Source: Scolanthus callimorphus
Lineage: Eukaryota > Cnidaria > Anthozoa > Actiniaria > Edwardsiidae
Assembly: GCA_033964015.1 (NCBI GenBank)
Contig: CM066919.1
Location: forward strand, 4,926,101 to 4,990,100
Length of the DNA stretch: 64,000 nt
Reading direction: 5' to 3'
This document shows positions 33,181-46,400 of the stretch, piece by piece. The first letter of the stretch is position 1. Each line of letters begins with the position of its first letter. The notes beneath the pieces were generated by a model. The model was given only the letters and a program-made list of their open reading frames with translations. It did no database searches and was not told the DNA's origin. A program made the position numbers and the translations under genes.

Positions 33181-36100
33181 CCTTCAGCTACAATATATAT
33201 TATGTCAGCGTCAAAAAGCTCACCCACAATAACAATCTGGGGTTGCACCAAGTCCTTTATTATTGAATCAACATCTGCATCCCTCTGCAAAAACAATGTA
33301 CATTTATAACTTTAGTGTGATAGTTACAATCCATTTTGGTTTTAGCCAAGTTTGATTTTGAAGCTGGGTCTAAATTATCAGCCTTTTCCTGAACGTCATC
33401 TGATTGTTACTCACTGTATAGTAGTAAAACCATAAAATACCACAACATATTGTACAATGGGTTGTCCAAAAAAATGTACCTCCAATCCCCCACCCCCATT
33501 AAGGAACCTGGAAATTCTGTAGGGGTTGCTGTGTTTGACCCTGGAATTTCCACAGGGCCATTCATTTTACCCTTGAATTTCCCACAAGAGAATGAGGAAT
33601 TTCCAAAGGGGTTGCTGTAAATTTTGACGGGGCTTGTATAGTAGTCTGGAATTTCCACAGGGGTAGAGCAATTTTTGAAACTTTGAAGTTCCTCAAAAGG
33701 AAGGGGATGGGAGTACGTTTTTTTTAAACAGCCCATTAGGAGTTGGGTATAGGATCCATGTTGTACTTATGAAACATGCACACCTAAAATGTTTAGCTGT
33801 GGCGAAGCCAATAGCTTGAAACTTCCCATGATGAATGACCTGTACATTGTTGGTACTTGTCAATTTGGATATGGCCAAAGTACAAGGACATGAACACACA
33901 CAAGGCACTTTTAAGCATGCATGTACATATATTAACACTTGGTGCCCATGTGCAATAGAAAATTGCAATGGCAAGTAAACACTACATTTGTGCTATTCAG
34001 TTGAGCATGGTCGATAAGTTTGAACATTTCGTTTGGATAGTTTTGTGTCTCGAAAAGCACGTTGTCATGTGGAGTTTGCAATGTTGTCTAGGAAATAGCC
34101 AATGATTTTGAAACTTTGGGGCAACATTTTTGACAACATTATGAACCGGCCTTGACAACATGCTTTTTGAGACATAAAACTATCCAAATTAAACGTTCAA
34201 ACTTATCAACCAAACTCTAGGCATTCCATGCTCAACTCAATAGTGCAGTACCAAGGTACAAGGTCAAGACTAGTGCTGTGTCTAAGTCAAAATCAATAGT
34301 GTGTCAACATGCCCTTAATTTGTCACGACTACCAAAAAACATTTTTTTTATAAATTGGACATTTTATGAAATATGTTAAAGTGTACTTCTCCAAAGTTAA
34401 GTTGTGTAACTCGGAGTGCAGCCAAAGTTGTCTTAACATATAAAGTGCTTTGTATTTAATAGTATAAAGGATTTATGAATAGTGAGTAACAACAGTAGGA
34501 GATTAATTTCAGCTAGCCTGCTCAACAGGCGCTAGCAGTGATACCAAGGAAACAGTATGATACCAAGGAAACAGTGATGCCGATACTCGCCCCAATCTCC
34601 CATTTTTGACTGAGCTCTAGAAGAGCTTCAGATGGCTTTCAGGAAATTTTCCAGGGCACTTTTTGAGAGCCTGTTTCACAGGCTAAATTTCAAGACTTTT
34701 ATTCTCGTCAGGCGCAAGTTAGAAGCTGTATCCAGAATGGTCAAGCATCAGCAGAACATCCTTTCAGCACAAGATACACAATACAGAGAAAACATTGGTC
34801 TTAGTTGCCTAACTTTTAGTAAAGATGGCTATCATAAGTACCTCTATGATTGTCAGCACTTCCTCCTGTACTGCCCCCTTCCGTCCACCTCTTTGTTTAA
34901 GGTGCTTATTCACTATCATAAGTGATGCTCTATTCTTGATTTCTGTCAGGGTTAAAAATTCGTTTTTTTTTAGTCACAACATTAATTCACCTTGTAGAGA
35001 CGAGTCTACAAGCTAAATGGGCAAGATACATGCTTTCTTAAAGACCCTGTGTCCGATGGGCGTGACAAATAGTTTCGTAGCCCATATAACTCTATGCTAA
35101 TGAGGTACCGGTAAAAGTAGTGAACTCAATCAGTTAAAATCTTGTGGAATTTCAATCCATCCTTTGGCCTAAACCTGATTTGTGTGATGCGAAGTCATGG
35201 AACAACAAACTAATGGTGTTATTTTAGAAGTTTTTTACGGTATTAGATAAACACAACAAACCAATCATAACATTATCACACCCATCGGACACAGGCTTGT
35301 TAATTACTGGATGTAGTAGCAGCACCAAAAAACATTGATAGAAAATGCGAGCGATTTTTTTCCACACTTTATAATTGGCACATTCCACTAGCATTTAGTG
35401 AGTTAGCTTGTGGGAATTTCGAACCCTGTCTGTATTGAAAATATATTTGTTATTTAAAAAATGACTTATAGGTAAACCTCTATAGACCAGAGGTTAAAGT
35501 CAACATCATACTTACCATCTTTATTACAACCTTCTTCTGAAAGGGCAGCCTCCATGTCACCAATGACATCAGTTATGGTCTTCAATTTGCTGCCTTCTGC
35601 AAACTTCAGGATTTTGTCTTGCCACATGTCATATTTTTTGCGGATGTTTGAAGGCAGCTCATCGTCTCCAAAGATTCGACACATCTCTCCTTTAAGCTTT
35701 AAATAAAAACATAGTATACACAGATATGTTAATCTTTGCAATTATTATTTTCATGAATGCTCATCTGGAACAGATGTCAGAAAACAATTACCGGTATAAT
35801 TTACTTTGCACTCGTAAAACTACCTGTTTAACTGTTTAACTTTGACAGTCAGTCATAATACCAAAGTTGCAATGTTTCAGCCATATCACATGGCCTTCAT
35901 CAGGCATCTGCAGAGTCAGCATGTTTTATACAATTGACCAGGCATGCCAAGTAATGTGTGGTCCCATGCACATAACAGCACAGAGCATAGCCCTGCTGCA
36001 GTACATGTCAAGTGGGTGGGTGACTTTAGAAAAATTAGTATTTCATGAGACCACAAAATAGAAGAAAACTGGTGATTTTTACCTAAAAAATAGGCATATA

Positions 36101-39100
36101 ATATTGCTCATAAATTCTCAGAAACATAAACAAAACAATATGTACAATATCCCTGTCCATTAAGGGTTTCAAAATGCCAAAGAACCACAGAAACTCATAA
36201 TATTGACATCAAAATACCAAAAATGCAAAATAACATTGGCAAATGGTCATCTTGGACATACATGTTTTAACAGTAATAATGCAGTTCACACAAAATAGGA
36301 TCATAATTTATAAAAATATGATTTAAAAAACTAGAAATTGGGCAATTCCAGGAAATATATGTAACTCAGGGGCAGGCGGCACTAGTTTTTGACCCCCGAT
36401 GCATCCAGCATTTCCAAAATGGCTCCCCCCCTCCAGACGCACAGCATCCTATACTCATATATATGCACGTGAGTGATCTTGAAAACGTTGTTTGTGCAAC
36501 GTTCAAGCTCAAAACAAGGGCAAGACGCTTTCTTTGCTTGTATTGCCATAACGTTTTCCACCGGATATATGCATTTGCACGTACTTGACAAAATGACCAT
36601 GTGGCACCCTTGCCCCCCTTTACCCATGCAGATAGAATTCCTGAGAGGTTATACTAACTTCCAGCTTCGAAAACCCCCCATGCAGGCAGAAGTCCGAGCT
36701 TGGAAACCCCCTCCCATTTAGAATTTCCAAATGCTGCCTGCCCCCGGGGTACATATATTTTCTGGAATTGCCCATTGTGTGAAAAGGAAGTATAAATTTA
36801 TGCATAATTCTATTCCGTTGACATAAATGTTATTCTATTAATGTTACTGAGAACCTTCACAGCACGTCCTCAGAAAAACAATCATGTTCTCAGTAACCTT
36901 AAAGACCCATGGCATCAAAGCCGCAGTAGAAAAATTGATGAAATGCAAATATTATACAATATGAACCTCTTTGGGACCTGGTTGACTATGGGCCTGTAAT
37001 CTTCCAAATATTTTTCAAATTTCATTTTTTTAAATAATAATACTTTTGCCCTGAAGTGAATAGCTCAGGTGAAAAGATGGTTTGATCCATAAAAATTGTT
37101 GCAAAAAGGTAGTATCAAAGGCATTTGACACTTACGTGGATAATGTTTTTTAGTGAAGGGTAATCTGAAAGCACATTCTTGACTAATGTGGGCGATGTCA
37201 AGATGTCATGGCGTCGAAGTGGGAATGTCTTGTCCATAAAATCTTTATGGAGCTTCTGCTTCTTTGGTTTTTGAGCAAGCTCTGCCCTGTTGGCCTTCGC
37301 AAAGTTGCGCAGGCTCTCCAAGGACTCCCCTTCAGGTATATCTGGGATTTCTGCCCAAGTATGTCCCTTCTTTCCTTTTTTCTTTGGTACCTCCCCTGCC
37401 TCCCCTGCTACACCATTTAGCCGACTGCGTTTTTGGATCTTCTTCCAACGATTGAAGAGTTTACCATCGATGGTATCCTTTTAAAAGAAGGCAAACATCA
37501 AAGTAAGTGTTTTCAAAACTAGGGGGCTACATTTGTAAATATTTTTTTCTGAACTACAGAAGAGCTTTTTTTTGGCTTGACCCTATCGGAAAAGGCCATT
37601 TTGCTATACCCCCTTGCAAAAACTCTTATGTAGGGGGTGCGGCTAAAAAATGGAAAGGCCCTTCCAGAAACTACAGCCACATAGGCTACATAGATATTGT
37701 TTAGGGAGATATATTAAAGTGACCATGTGACCAGTTCAAGCCAAGAATTAGAACATGTTCTGAAAGGATATATTTTTTCTTCACCTGTTGTACTGAGACT
37801 AACATGCAACTTCAGTACAGTTTGTGTCTACCTCAAGCATAAAACAATAAATTGCAGCACCCATGAGATTGTTCCTATTTTGGAAGAATAACTTTTTAAA
37901 GGGCCATATCATGCGGAATTCCAGGCCTCAGGATTCTGAGTGGCACTTGTATATATGACTTTTTCAAGAATAATTCTGTGTACAAACCCATTCATTGTCA
38001 TCCTGATTCGTCACCTTGTCTGCCAGACAAGGATATTTCTTTATGATCTCTTGTGCAATCCACTCTCGCTCTGGTGTCTTAAGTGATGTGGTATAATTGT
38101 TAATATTGATGCAGACATCCCTCACTAACTCGCTCTTCAGGTTAGGTTTCAGGTGACCTGAATTCAGCCCTGCTTCCACAGATGCTGAAAACTAGAAGAA
38201 AGTACAATGATTAATTAACTTGAAAGAAAAGTAGTCTCATGATTTGAAAGAACTGAAATCATTATAAAAAGTAATGTGTATATGAAATAATATTTTCTGG
38301 GAGCCAGTTATCAACATAACAGCTGGAAAGAGTGGTGCTTAGTAAAAAAAGAATAAAATATCAACATTTAAGGCACTACACATGCTGCCAGAACTAGCTG
38401 GCCACCTCCCAAGCTTGCCAGCATTTTTTGCACTGTTTAACACACTGCTGGCAACTTTCCATTGTACAGTGAAGACATACCCCTGTCAAAGAGATATTTT
38501 GTGACTGTCCAGTGACAACTATGTCTCTTAAAGAGAAACTGCAATGCTAAATTTACTAATTTGTAATAAACAAGCTATTGATTCAATGCTCTACAACTGC
38601 AGTGCATTTCCTCAGCCACACACACAAAACAATAACTAACAATAACATACCCGTGTTGGGAGCTCAAAATTTGACACCCATTTAGGTAGAATCTGCAACA
38701 AAAGGGCAAAAATGAGTGACTCACACTGACAACTACTGAAGCTTTCATAATACTGCAGAATGTCTGAATGTATCTATGAAAAACGGTCAACCAGGGCAGT
38801 TGTCACTTTTCAGAACAGATGGTTCAAATTGAAAGTAGCCAACCCATGAAGAACTGCAGATTATCTCAGCATTATAAAGTGAGTTCCGATGGACAATGTA
38901 TCCAGGGTTTTCACAAGAGTTTGCAGGATCACGATACTCTATTTTGACGGATTTCACAGGTGTACACTTTGCATTCACTTCAAATATACATTTTATTCAG
39001 AACCGGTGTAATCATTTTGTATTTGGGTTTAAAACAGCTGCATGGGCATACATTGATCATGTCTTATAAGCCTTATGTTATTTTTTTAGGTAAAGTCTAA

Positions 39101-40213
39101 TAATTTCCTAATCTATTACAGATCTCACCTTTCCTCCATAGGGTTTTATTTTCTTCTCAGATGATCTTGAGGGATTATCCCTTTTATCCTGTTATTGGTT
39201 GAGATAGAATAGAAAAATTCACATTAGCATTCAACACTCATTACTTGTTTGCTCTAAATTGCTGAAAAAATACGTTTGTCGATTATAATGTATCAGTCAA
39301 TTCCAGTGGTGATCATCCCCTACCCAGGACACCGTGGGGCATTTGCACACCACTGGCTACCCTAGGGAATTTTGAAAATGTTGCTGTCCCCGGGCTAAAG
39401 TAAATGAGCTTTGTAATAGGACACTTACAACTAGTTTCTTCGGGGCCTTTCCTTTCGGTGTCGACGTTCTATTGCTCGATCTCGATTCTTCTTCGTCTTC
39501 CGAGTCGCAAATGCTGGAAATATCAAGTAGAGAGCTAGAGGCGCTGCTGGAATTTGATTTCGCCTTCGGAAAGCTTGTATCCACGTCCCTAACAGAACTT
39601 GGCCCAGCAATGGGAGACTGCGAAAAAAAATATATAAAGAATACCTATTACAATATGGAAAAGAATAATTAAAGGACTGGGGTTAGTAATTCGGAGATTT
39701 CGAGGTGTAATCAACATCTTTCCAGCTTCAGTGTTCCGTTTTTCAAACCGAACCTAAACCGTCATCAAAAGCAAGCTCTTGGTGCGCATGACTGAAATTG
39801 TAAGCCACTGAAACCGGAAACCGGCGTCTCAGATTACTGAGCATGCGTCATAGCGTCCTGATCAATGGCGCGAAACGAGCGCGAACTCACACTGATAGAA
39901 TCAGTCTCTTCGTCTTGTACTTCCACTTTCCTTAGAAAATTCAGGCGCCCTTTCAGTGTCGGGAAGTAAAACCTCAATAGGCCGTCGTGCTTCGCAATGT
40001 CCTGAAGATCTTTACCATCGGCAGCGTCCTTCTCTGTTAAGAAGGAAAAGAAAAGAAACAAGCAAGTCGTCAGTGAGCTTCTTGCAAGAGCTACTAGCTT
40101 ACACACGTGGATTTCGCTTTCTTACCAAATTTGTGCGTAGCTTCGGGACAAAATCCGTTTGCCTTTAGCCAGGAAACAACTTCTTCCTTTGTAAAATCTG
40201 GATCAAATTCCAT
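32982..40213 (-). CDS. SAM-domain protein encoded inside the CACTA element (10 exons, 541 aa)
   Basis: Minus-strand exons: 40,213-40,126; 40,033-39,891; 39,617-39,429; 39,188-39,129; 38,692-38,651; 38,191-38,015; 37,477-37,136; 35,696-35,516; 34,942-34,842; 33,284-32,982. All have GT-AG borders and matching phases, with no stop until the TAA at 32,982. Residues ~8-75 look like a sterile alpha motif (FTKEEVVSWLKANGF, KDLQDIAKHDGLL, GRLNFLRKVE). Residues 78-140 are Ser-rich and acidic (DSEDEEESRSS). A basic stretch (KKKGKKGH) lies near 230-240. The C-terminus reads PQIVIVGE, YIVAEG, LDAVLGLLGSFYVYN and SKGILTFLEQALLE, recalling the uncharacterised SAMD3-like proteins abundant in fish and cnidarians (from memory, unverified). 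Its role in transposition is unknown; it could be an accessory DNA- or transposase-binding factor. Confidence 0.8.
33457..33740. repeat. MITE (family 1), nested copy
   Basis: Ends ATGGGTTGTCCAAAAAAA and, inverted, ATGGGCTGTTTAAAAAAA. The body has CTGGAATTTCCACAGGG repeats shared with the element at 7448. It lies in the last intron of the SAM-domain gene. Confidence 0.75.
33998..34236. repeat. Palindromic MITE nested in the CACTA element
   Basis: Arms: TTGAGCATGGTCGATAAGTT and AACTTATCAACC...CATGCTCAA; then TTTGGATAGTTTTGTGTCTC and GAGACATAAAACTATCCAAA. The stem is about 70 bp. Confidence 0.8.
35046..35294. repeat. MITE with CCTGTGTCCGATGGG ends, nested
   Basis: The left end CCTGTGTCCGATGGGCGTGA is inverted at the right end as TCACACCCATCGGACACAGG. 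It lies in an intron of the SAM-domain gene. Confidence 0.85.
36338..36776. repeat. MITE with TGGGCAATTCCAG ends, nested
   Basis: The left end TGGGCAATTCCAGGAAATAT and right end ATATTTTCTGGAATTGCCCA are inverted copies. Mirrored CATTTCCAAAATG / CATTTAGAATTTCCAAATG stretches lie inside. Confidence 0.85.
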
Positions 40214-40495
40214 GGCAGACTTTGGAGTTGGTACTTCGTTAAAGAGCACGAGGTATAGGTGAAACACAGAGCTGAAAGGTCGCTCGCTTCTGCACTCTTC
40301 TGGTTGTCTTGAGGACTTCGACGAAAGAGGACGAATTTTGGAGGGAAAATCCTTTTATACCCATATCTTAATCCTTAATAGTAGTTTGGCATTAAAGCAT
40401 GTCTCCCAATCAGAACGACGAACGTCCACGGATCATGTTTACATTGTGATATTATCATTACCCTTCAGAGGTTCACCCTCTATAATTCGCAAGTT
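40214..40495. promoter_or_regulatory. Bidirectional promoter between the two CACTA genes
   Basis: The two start codons are only 282 bases apart, back to back. A TATAAAAGG on the minus strand (about 40,347-40,356) is suited to the SAM-domain gene. A CCAAT motif (TCCCAATCAG, about 40,402-40,412) lies centrally and could serve either side. CTCTATAATTCG just before the plus-strand ATG is too close to act as a TATA box. Confidence 0.55.
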
Positions 40496-43400
40496 ATGGG
40501 TCTTCAGTGCACATTGTGCAATGTCGTCCTTGAAAATTTTGCGCTTTTTCTCAGTCACATAAAGCGAGTTCATAGAGAGGATCCAAATTTTCGGGTTTTA
40601 TGTGGTATAGATGGCTGTGGAGTGACTTACAAGACGTTTTATGGCTACAGAAGCCATATCTACAGATCTCACAAGAATTTTGTAAAAAATGCACGTGACA
40701 TTACACAGCCTGTGGATTTTGTGCGGCATGAATTGCCAGAGAAACAATCTGATGATGAATTTATAGGTGAGCTTCTATCAGATGATGATGATGCAGATGG
40801 AACATTTCATGGGGATTTGAACTGTACAAGTGCTGCATACCTCTTAAGAATAAAGGAATCACATAATCTATCACAGAAAGCATTGGATGACATCATTCAA
40901 AGCACAACCACCCTTATCTCTGTGGCTGTGAAGTAGGTCTGTGTGAATATTAGTAAGGAGCTATCAACACTAGACGTTGTCGATGATTTGCAAAACATCA
41001 CATGGCAAGACTTATTTAGGCAAAATTCAAATGAGATCAACCCATTTCAAGATCTGGAAACTGAACACAGACAAAGACAAGTATTCAAAGAAAAATTTGG
41101 GCTTGTGGTAAGTGTGAAAAAAGACATTGAATTGTGTTGTATTGGCAAGTGTCATTTTTAAAGTTTGATTTTTCAAACTAAATTATCCAAATAATTATTT
41201 ATCCCTTTTAGAAATTGTTTTTTGGGCTAGACTGCAGAACCCCCCCCCCCCCCCCCCCCCCCCCCTCCCCCCCCCCCCCCCCCCCCCGCCCGCTGATTTG
41301 AAGCTGAAGATCTTTTGTGTTATGTCACCTCGTTCTGAGAGATGCAAATCAGCGTTGGGTATTCTGCAGTAACTCCAGGAGCTTGAAATTGTGCCCGATA
41401 CAGGCATAAATGCACGTAAAATTTTTCCTGTGCCCAACTTGTTAGACTTGGACATAAAAACGTCTATGTTTTCAGTCTCTACAGTGTTGTCTTAGTGAAT
41501 TTACGACTAGATTTTTGATGAATTACACCTGTAATGCTGGTTCAAGGCATAAAATTACGGCTGATTGTTTGTTAATTTTGAGCCCTGGTTAACAAAGTCT
41601 ATTTTATATTCTTTTGGAAAGGAACCTGTAAAGCGCGTCCTTGGCCATTATCATGGACACCGACTAAAAGGATCAAAGAGGAGAAGGGTTCAATGTGATG
41701 ATGAGGTCATTGATATCCCTTTCCTTGAAAGCTTAGAGCAATGGTTGAATGACCCATCTATTTTGAAGCAGGTAATTAAATAAAAAATGATTTCTCCAGA
41801 GCATATGAATGAAATTTTTAGTCTAGATTTTTATTGGACACAATTTTTTTGTCTATGTTTGTTGCCAATTGTTCTTTGTTTATTTACCAACGGAAAATCT
41901 CATCAGGTCCATCAGGTGTCACCAAATTGTTTACAAATGTACGAACTAATAATAACAATACTAATATTAACTATAATGTTTACAATAGGTACTAATTGAT
42001 AGCAAAGAGTTCAATCATAACAGGGACTTTAATACGTTACTAGATATTAAGGGCATACATAGATGCTGGGTATGTTATTGGCTTAGCGTAAAAACTTGGC
42101 TTCAAAACAAAGTGATGTTTCATGGCGAGGCTCCCTGCTATACAAAATAAAATCTGCCTCTGTTAGCAGGGATTGAAGAAAGGATCAAGAAAGTCCTATA
42201 AAAATGTAGGAAATTTTGAGAAATACTGTACACCCAATCTAAAACTGCGTTCCCCCTCATAGGTTGAGAATCCCCACCAGCGACATGACGGGATGATTTC
42301 TGATTACTGTGATGCTAGGACATTCAAGGAGCACCCTCTCTTCTCAAGGAATCCACATGCATTGCAGATTATATTATATTATGATGAAGTTGAAGTTGTG
42401 AATCCTCTGGGCAGCAAAACCTCTAAGCATAAAGTTGGTAATATAAATATTTCTTATTTACATGTTCATGGAAGGTGTTTTCACAGGCTTACCATCCTCC
42501 AGTGGTTATGTTTTATCCTCCACCGGTTATGTTTTGACTTGTAGCAGCTCGGCAAGCCGCTCAGCGATCTCTCGTGTTTACCCCATAATTATATCGCTCT
42601 CAGAATTTGCTCCCGTAAATCATCTGTCATAGAATAAAGGTCAGATAAACTCTAATTGTGTTGTCTTTGATGTCTCAGTGCCATAATTCCCTACTATTTC
42701 GATGTTTTTCCACATCAGAGACAACAGAATTAGAGTTTATTCTATGACAGATGATTTACGGGAGCAAATTCTGAGAGCGATATAATTGTGGGGTAAACAC
42801 AAGAGATCGCTAAGCGGCTTGCCGAGTCAAAACATAACCGCTGGAGGATAAAACATAACCACTGGAGGATGGTAAGCCTGTGGTGTTTTGCGACTCAATA
42901 AAGGGCTTACAACTAATTTGTCATATTAAGCAGTAAATCTATTCCTTGAAAAATTATCTTAGCTGTTGTATTATGCCACGCCATTGTTTTTTTCTTAACT
43001 TTATAATCAGTAATGTTTTTCATGTTGCTCCTCGTTTTTCTTTGCCTAATTTACTGCTAATATTAGGGGTTTTCTACTATACTCTTGGGAACATTGACCC
43101 ACTGCACCGTTCACAGTTGAAGGCAATGCAGCTCCTTGCTGTAGCCAAGAGAAGTGTTATAAAAAAATATGGATGCAATGAAGTACTGAGGGCATTTATT
43201 ATTCAGCTTGATCAACTAGAACAGGTCAGTGTGCAAAAATTGAAATAACATGTCCAGAGGCTTCATTATTCAGCAGGTAATGTTCTTCAGAATTATTTTA
43301 GGTTGTTCCTTTTTTATTAATTTTACATGAAATAATACCATAACATGCAAATATAATTCAAAGATGGTACATTCATTAAACAATGTTGTTGCACATCAAA

Positions 43401-46400
43401 CTTGGATTTTCCATCATTTTTGCAATTATAGTTGTGCCCATTTGTCATTTTGTAAGAATTTAATTTGATATTGGATAAATGATTGAAGCGGTTATTCTAT
43501 TTATTTCAGGATAGAGGTTATGAATTTCTTATAAATGGAGAACAAAAGTCCTTTACTGGCACTGTAGCCTTTGTTTCAGGGGACAATCTTGCCTCCCAGG
43601 AGATGGGTGGATTTAAAATTGGAAGCTCAGCAGCTTTGAAATGCAGAGTCTGCATGGGAAATGCCAATGATGTCGCTACTAAGGTGATTACTGAGTTAAT
43701 ACAGAGGGATCTCAATATAAGCAGGCATCCATTGGAAATGCATATTTCAAACATCTGATTTTGTCAAAGTGCAATTTTCATTGAATTGCAGCACATGCAG
43801 CATGTAGTGCATGTACCAGTGAAATATCTACCTATTAACTATTGCAATTATTGTATACATACATGTGGTGAATAACATTCGATTTAATTATTATTATTCA
43901 AAGTCAAAATCTACAACAAGCAGCAATTGTTCCTTCTTTTTTCTTGTTATGGTCTTTAGCATTTATTCAGTAAAATATTTGGCTATAACCATCCGTCTTT
44001 GTTTCTTCACTCTTTCAGTTTGAAGAAGATGATTTTGAGCTGCGCACACGTGTAATGTATGATCGACACTGTAGAGCAATTGAAAACTCTGATGAAGATA
44101 TTACATCTCAGTTTGGAATAAATGCCCGATCTATTCTGAACCAATCCAGATACTTCCATGTTATAGAAGGCTTACCTGGTGATGCTATGCATGATTTGTT
44201 AGAAGGGTTGTTGCAGTATGAGGTGAAGGAACTCATCAAGTATGCAATCAGTGAGAAATTCTTTACATTAGACAACCTTAATCAGTGGATTCGGGATTTT
44301 GATTATGGATATGCTGACGTTTCCAACAAGCCATCTGTGATAAGCACTGCAACTTTAAATTCATGCACAAACTCGCTCAAACAGAGAGGTAATTATGCAT
44401 AGCCACAGATTCGTTATTTTTATCTTTTTTAACATTCCTGCTTATTATTCAAAATAAATCATTTGTTAATATAATCTCCCTCAAGAAATGTTTGACAAAA
44501 ACATGATTGGCCCCTTTTTTAGCTAGCTGTTTGCTTTAATCTTGTTTTTATAGCTTCACAGATGTGGTGTCTGGGTAGATTTTTGCCCCTGATGATTGGC
44601 CCACACATGCCTGGTGATGATGAAAAGTGGCATCTATTTCTAACTTTGTTAGATATAGTGGAGATTGTTTTTGCAGAGGTTACAACAAATCGCAAAGCTT
44701 CCTACTTGAGAGACCTCATCACAGAACACCACAATACGTTTGTCCAGTTGTATCCCAACTGTTCAGTCATTCCAAAGATGCATTATCTACTCCACTATCC
44801 TAGGACAATGAAAAGGTAACAAACTAACTGTCAAACCGTCAGCAAAGCGAACCTATTTCAATAGAAAATAACTTAGGCTACTATAGAGAGGGGGGGGGGG
44901 GGGGGGGGCAAGCTGTTTTTCCCCACATACATGCATACACACATACAATACTTTTTATTTGGCACAATTTACAAAATTACAGTACATCAGTGTTAGCACA
45001 AATCGATTACATTAAAAAGACAAAAAGGAAGACTATATACTTCATATGTAGCTTCTATTGTGCGAGGTTGCATCTCAGTTCAAAGCGTTCCCATATGTAC
45101 TTAGCTATTTGTTGGTGGGTGCTATTTTTATTGCCGCCCTGCATCAATAAAATGAAGTCTATTTTCATTGTATGCTTTGCACTTCATCATGAAGTGTTTT
45201 CGTCTTCCATTTTATTGATGCAGTTAAAGCATTATCTTTCTTCTGGTGGTTTGTATGGTCTTTTATGTCGACCGGCTGCTTCTGTTTCAAGTTTGTGATT
45301 GCTTAGTCGTAATTTTGTCATGGCTATACATTGATTTATGTTGGAAACCTGTGATAGGTATTCTGCACATTTATATTTGGTTTTAAGTAAACAATTATGT
45401 TCGCAATTTTTTTTGTTTACCATCTTTTCCCTTATTATCATTATCAACTTCACTCTGCCAGATCTGAAACTCGATATCCTTAAAGCATTGCTTGACTGAC
45501 TCAAGGAGGTGCGACGGGCAAACCAGGGAACCAACACCAAGGTCCAATATGTACCCTAGCCCTACTTCATTTGACACTAAAATATTACTTCCCTGGGAGG
45601 GGGGAACTGCCTCATCTGCTTTGACTGATTCAGCCTTCTTCATTTAACTGTAAATGAACACTTGATTTATTTATATCGTAGGCTTGGACCAATGGTGCGA
45701 TCGTGGACCATGAGGTTTGAGGCCAAGCACGAAAGATTAAAGAAGCTTGCTGCATCTCTTGGCAACTTCACAAATATCCCTTGGACACTGGCCCTTCGCC
45801 ACCAATTGAGGCAATGCTACGAGTTGTCAGGAGGTAGACATGGACAACAATCGATTGAGAAACCCCTTGAAGTAGGTCCAGGTAAGTGATCACTTTGTCA
45901 TTGTGAATAGAGCGATTTCAGATGACCCTTTGAGAGTAAATCAGGCCTTTGTTGTTATGTCAGTGTTTTCTTTGGTAGAGAGTGAAGTCTTTCGTCCTTC
46001 AGCCAATCAAATTTGCAAACTAAAACAAAACACGCCATTGCTTACATCATGATTAAACGCAAGTCTTGCTAACTTGCCTCTAATTGGTTTGTTGTTAAAT
46101 GGCTTCCACTCCTGATTGGCTAGTGGTTTTGTTTTTTTGTTTAGTTTTCAGCGCTCATCTGAAATCTGCTCTGATAAGATAAATTGTCAGCAATCATCAT
46201 CTTTGTTGATGCTGAAGTTCCTGCTTTGAATCTCATACTTTCCAGGGCTCGAAATTAAGAAATAATCATAGTTGTAGTTTTACACCTTTTACCAACATTA
46301 TAGGTGTAATTCATTAAAAATCTAGGCGTAAATCTATTAGGAAACACTGTAGAAACTGAAAACACAGTCGTTATTCTTAGCCTAGGACTAAAAAGTTAGG

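Noticed and set aside
34632..34925. 98-codon plus-strand ORF
   Set aside because: Antisense to exon 9 of the SAM-domain gene; no domain or splice support on the plus strand.
41195..41455. Gly-rich minus-strand ORF
   Set aside because: Translation of a poly-C tract inside an intron.
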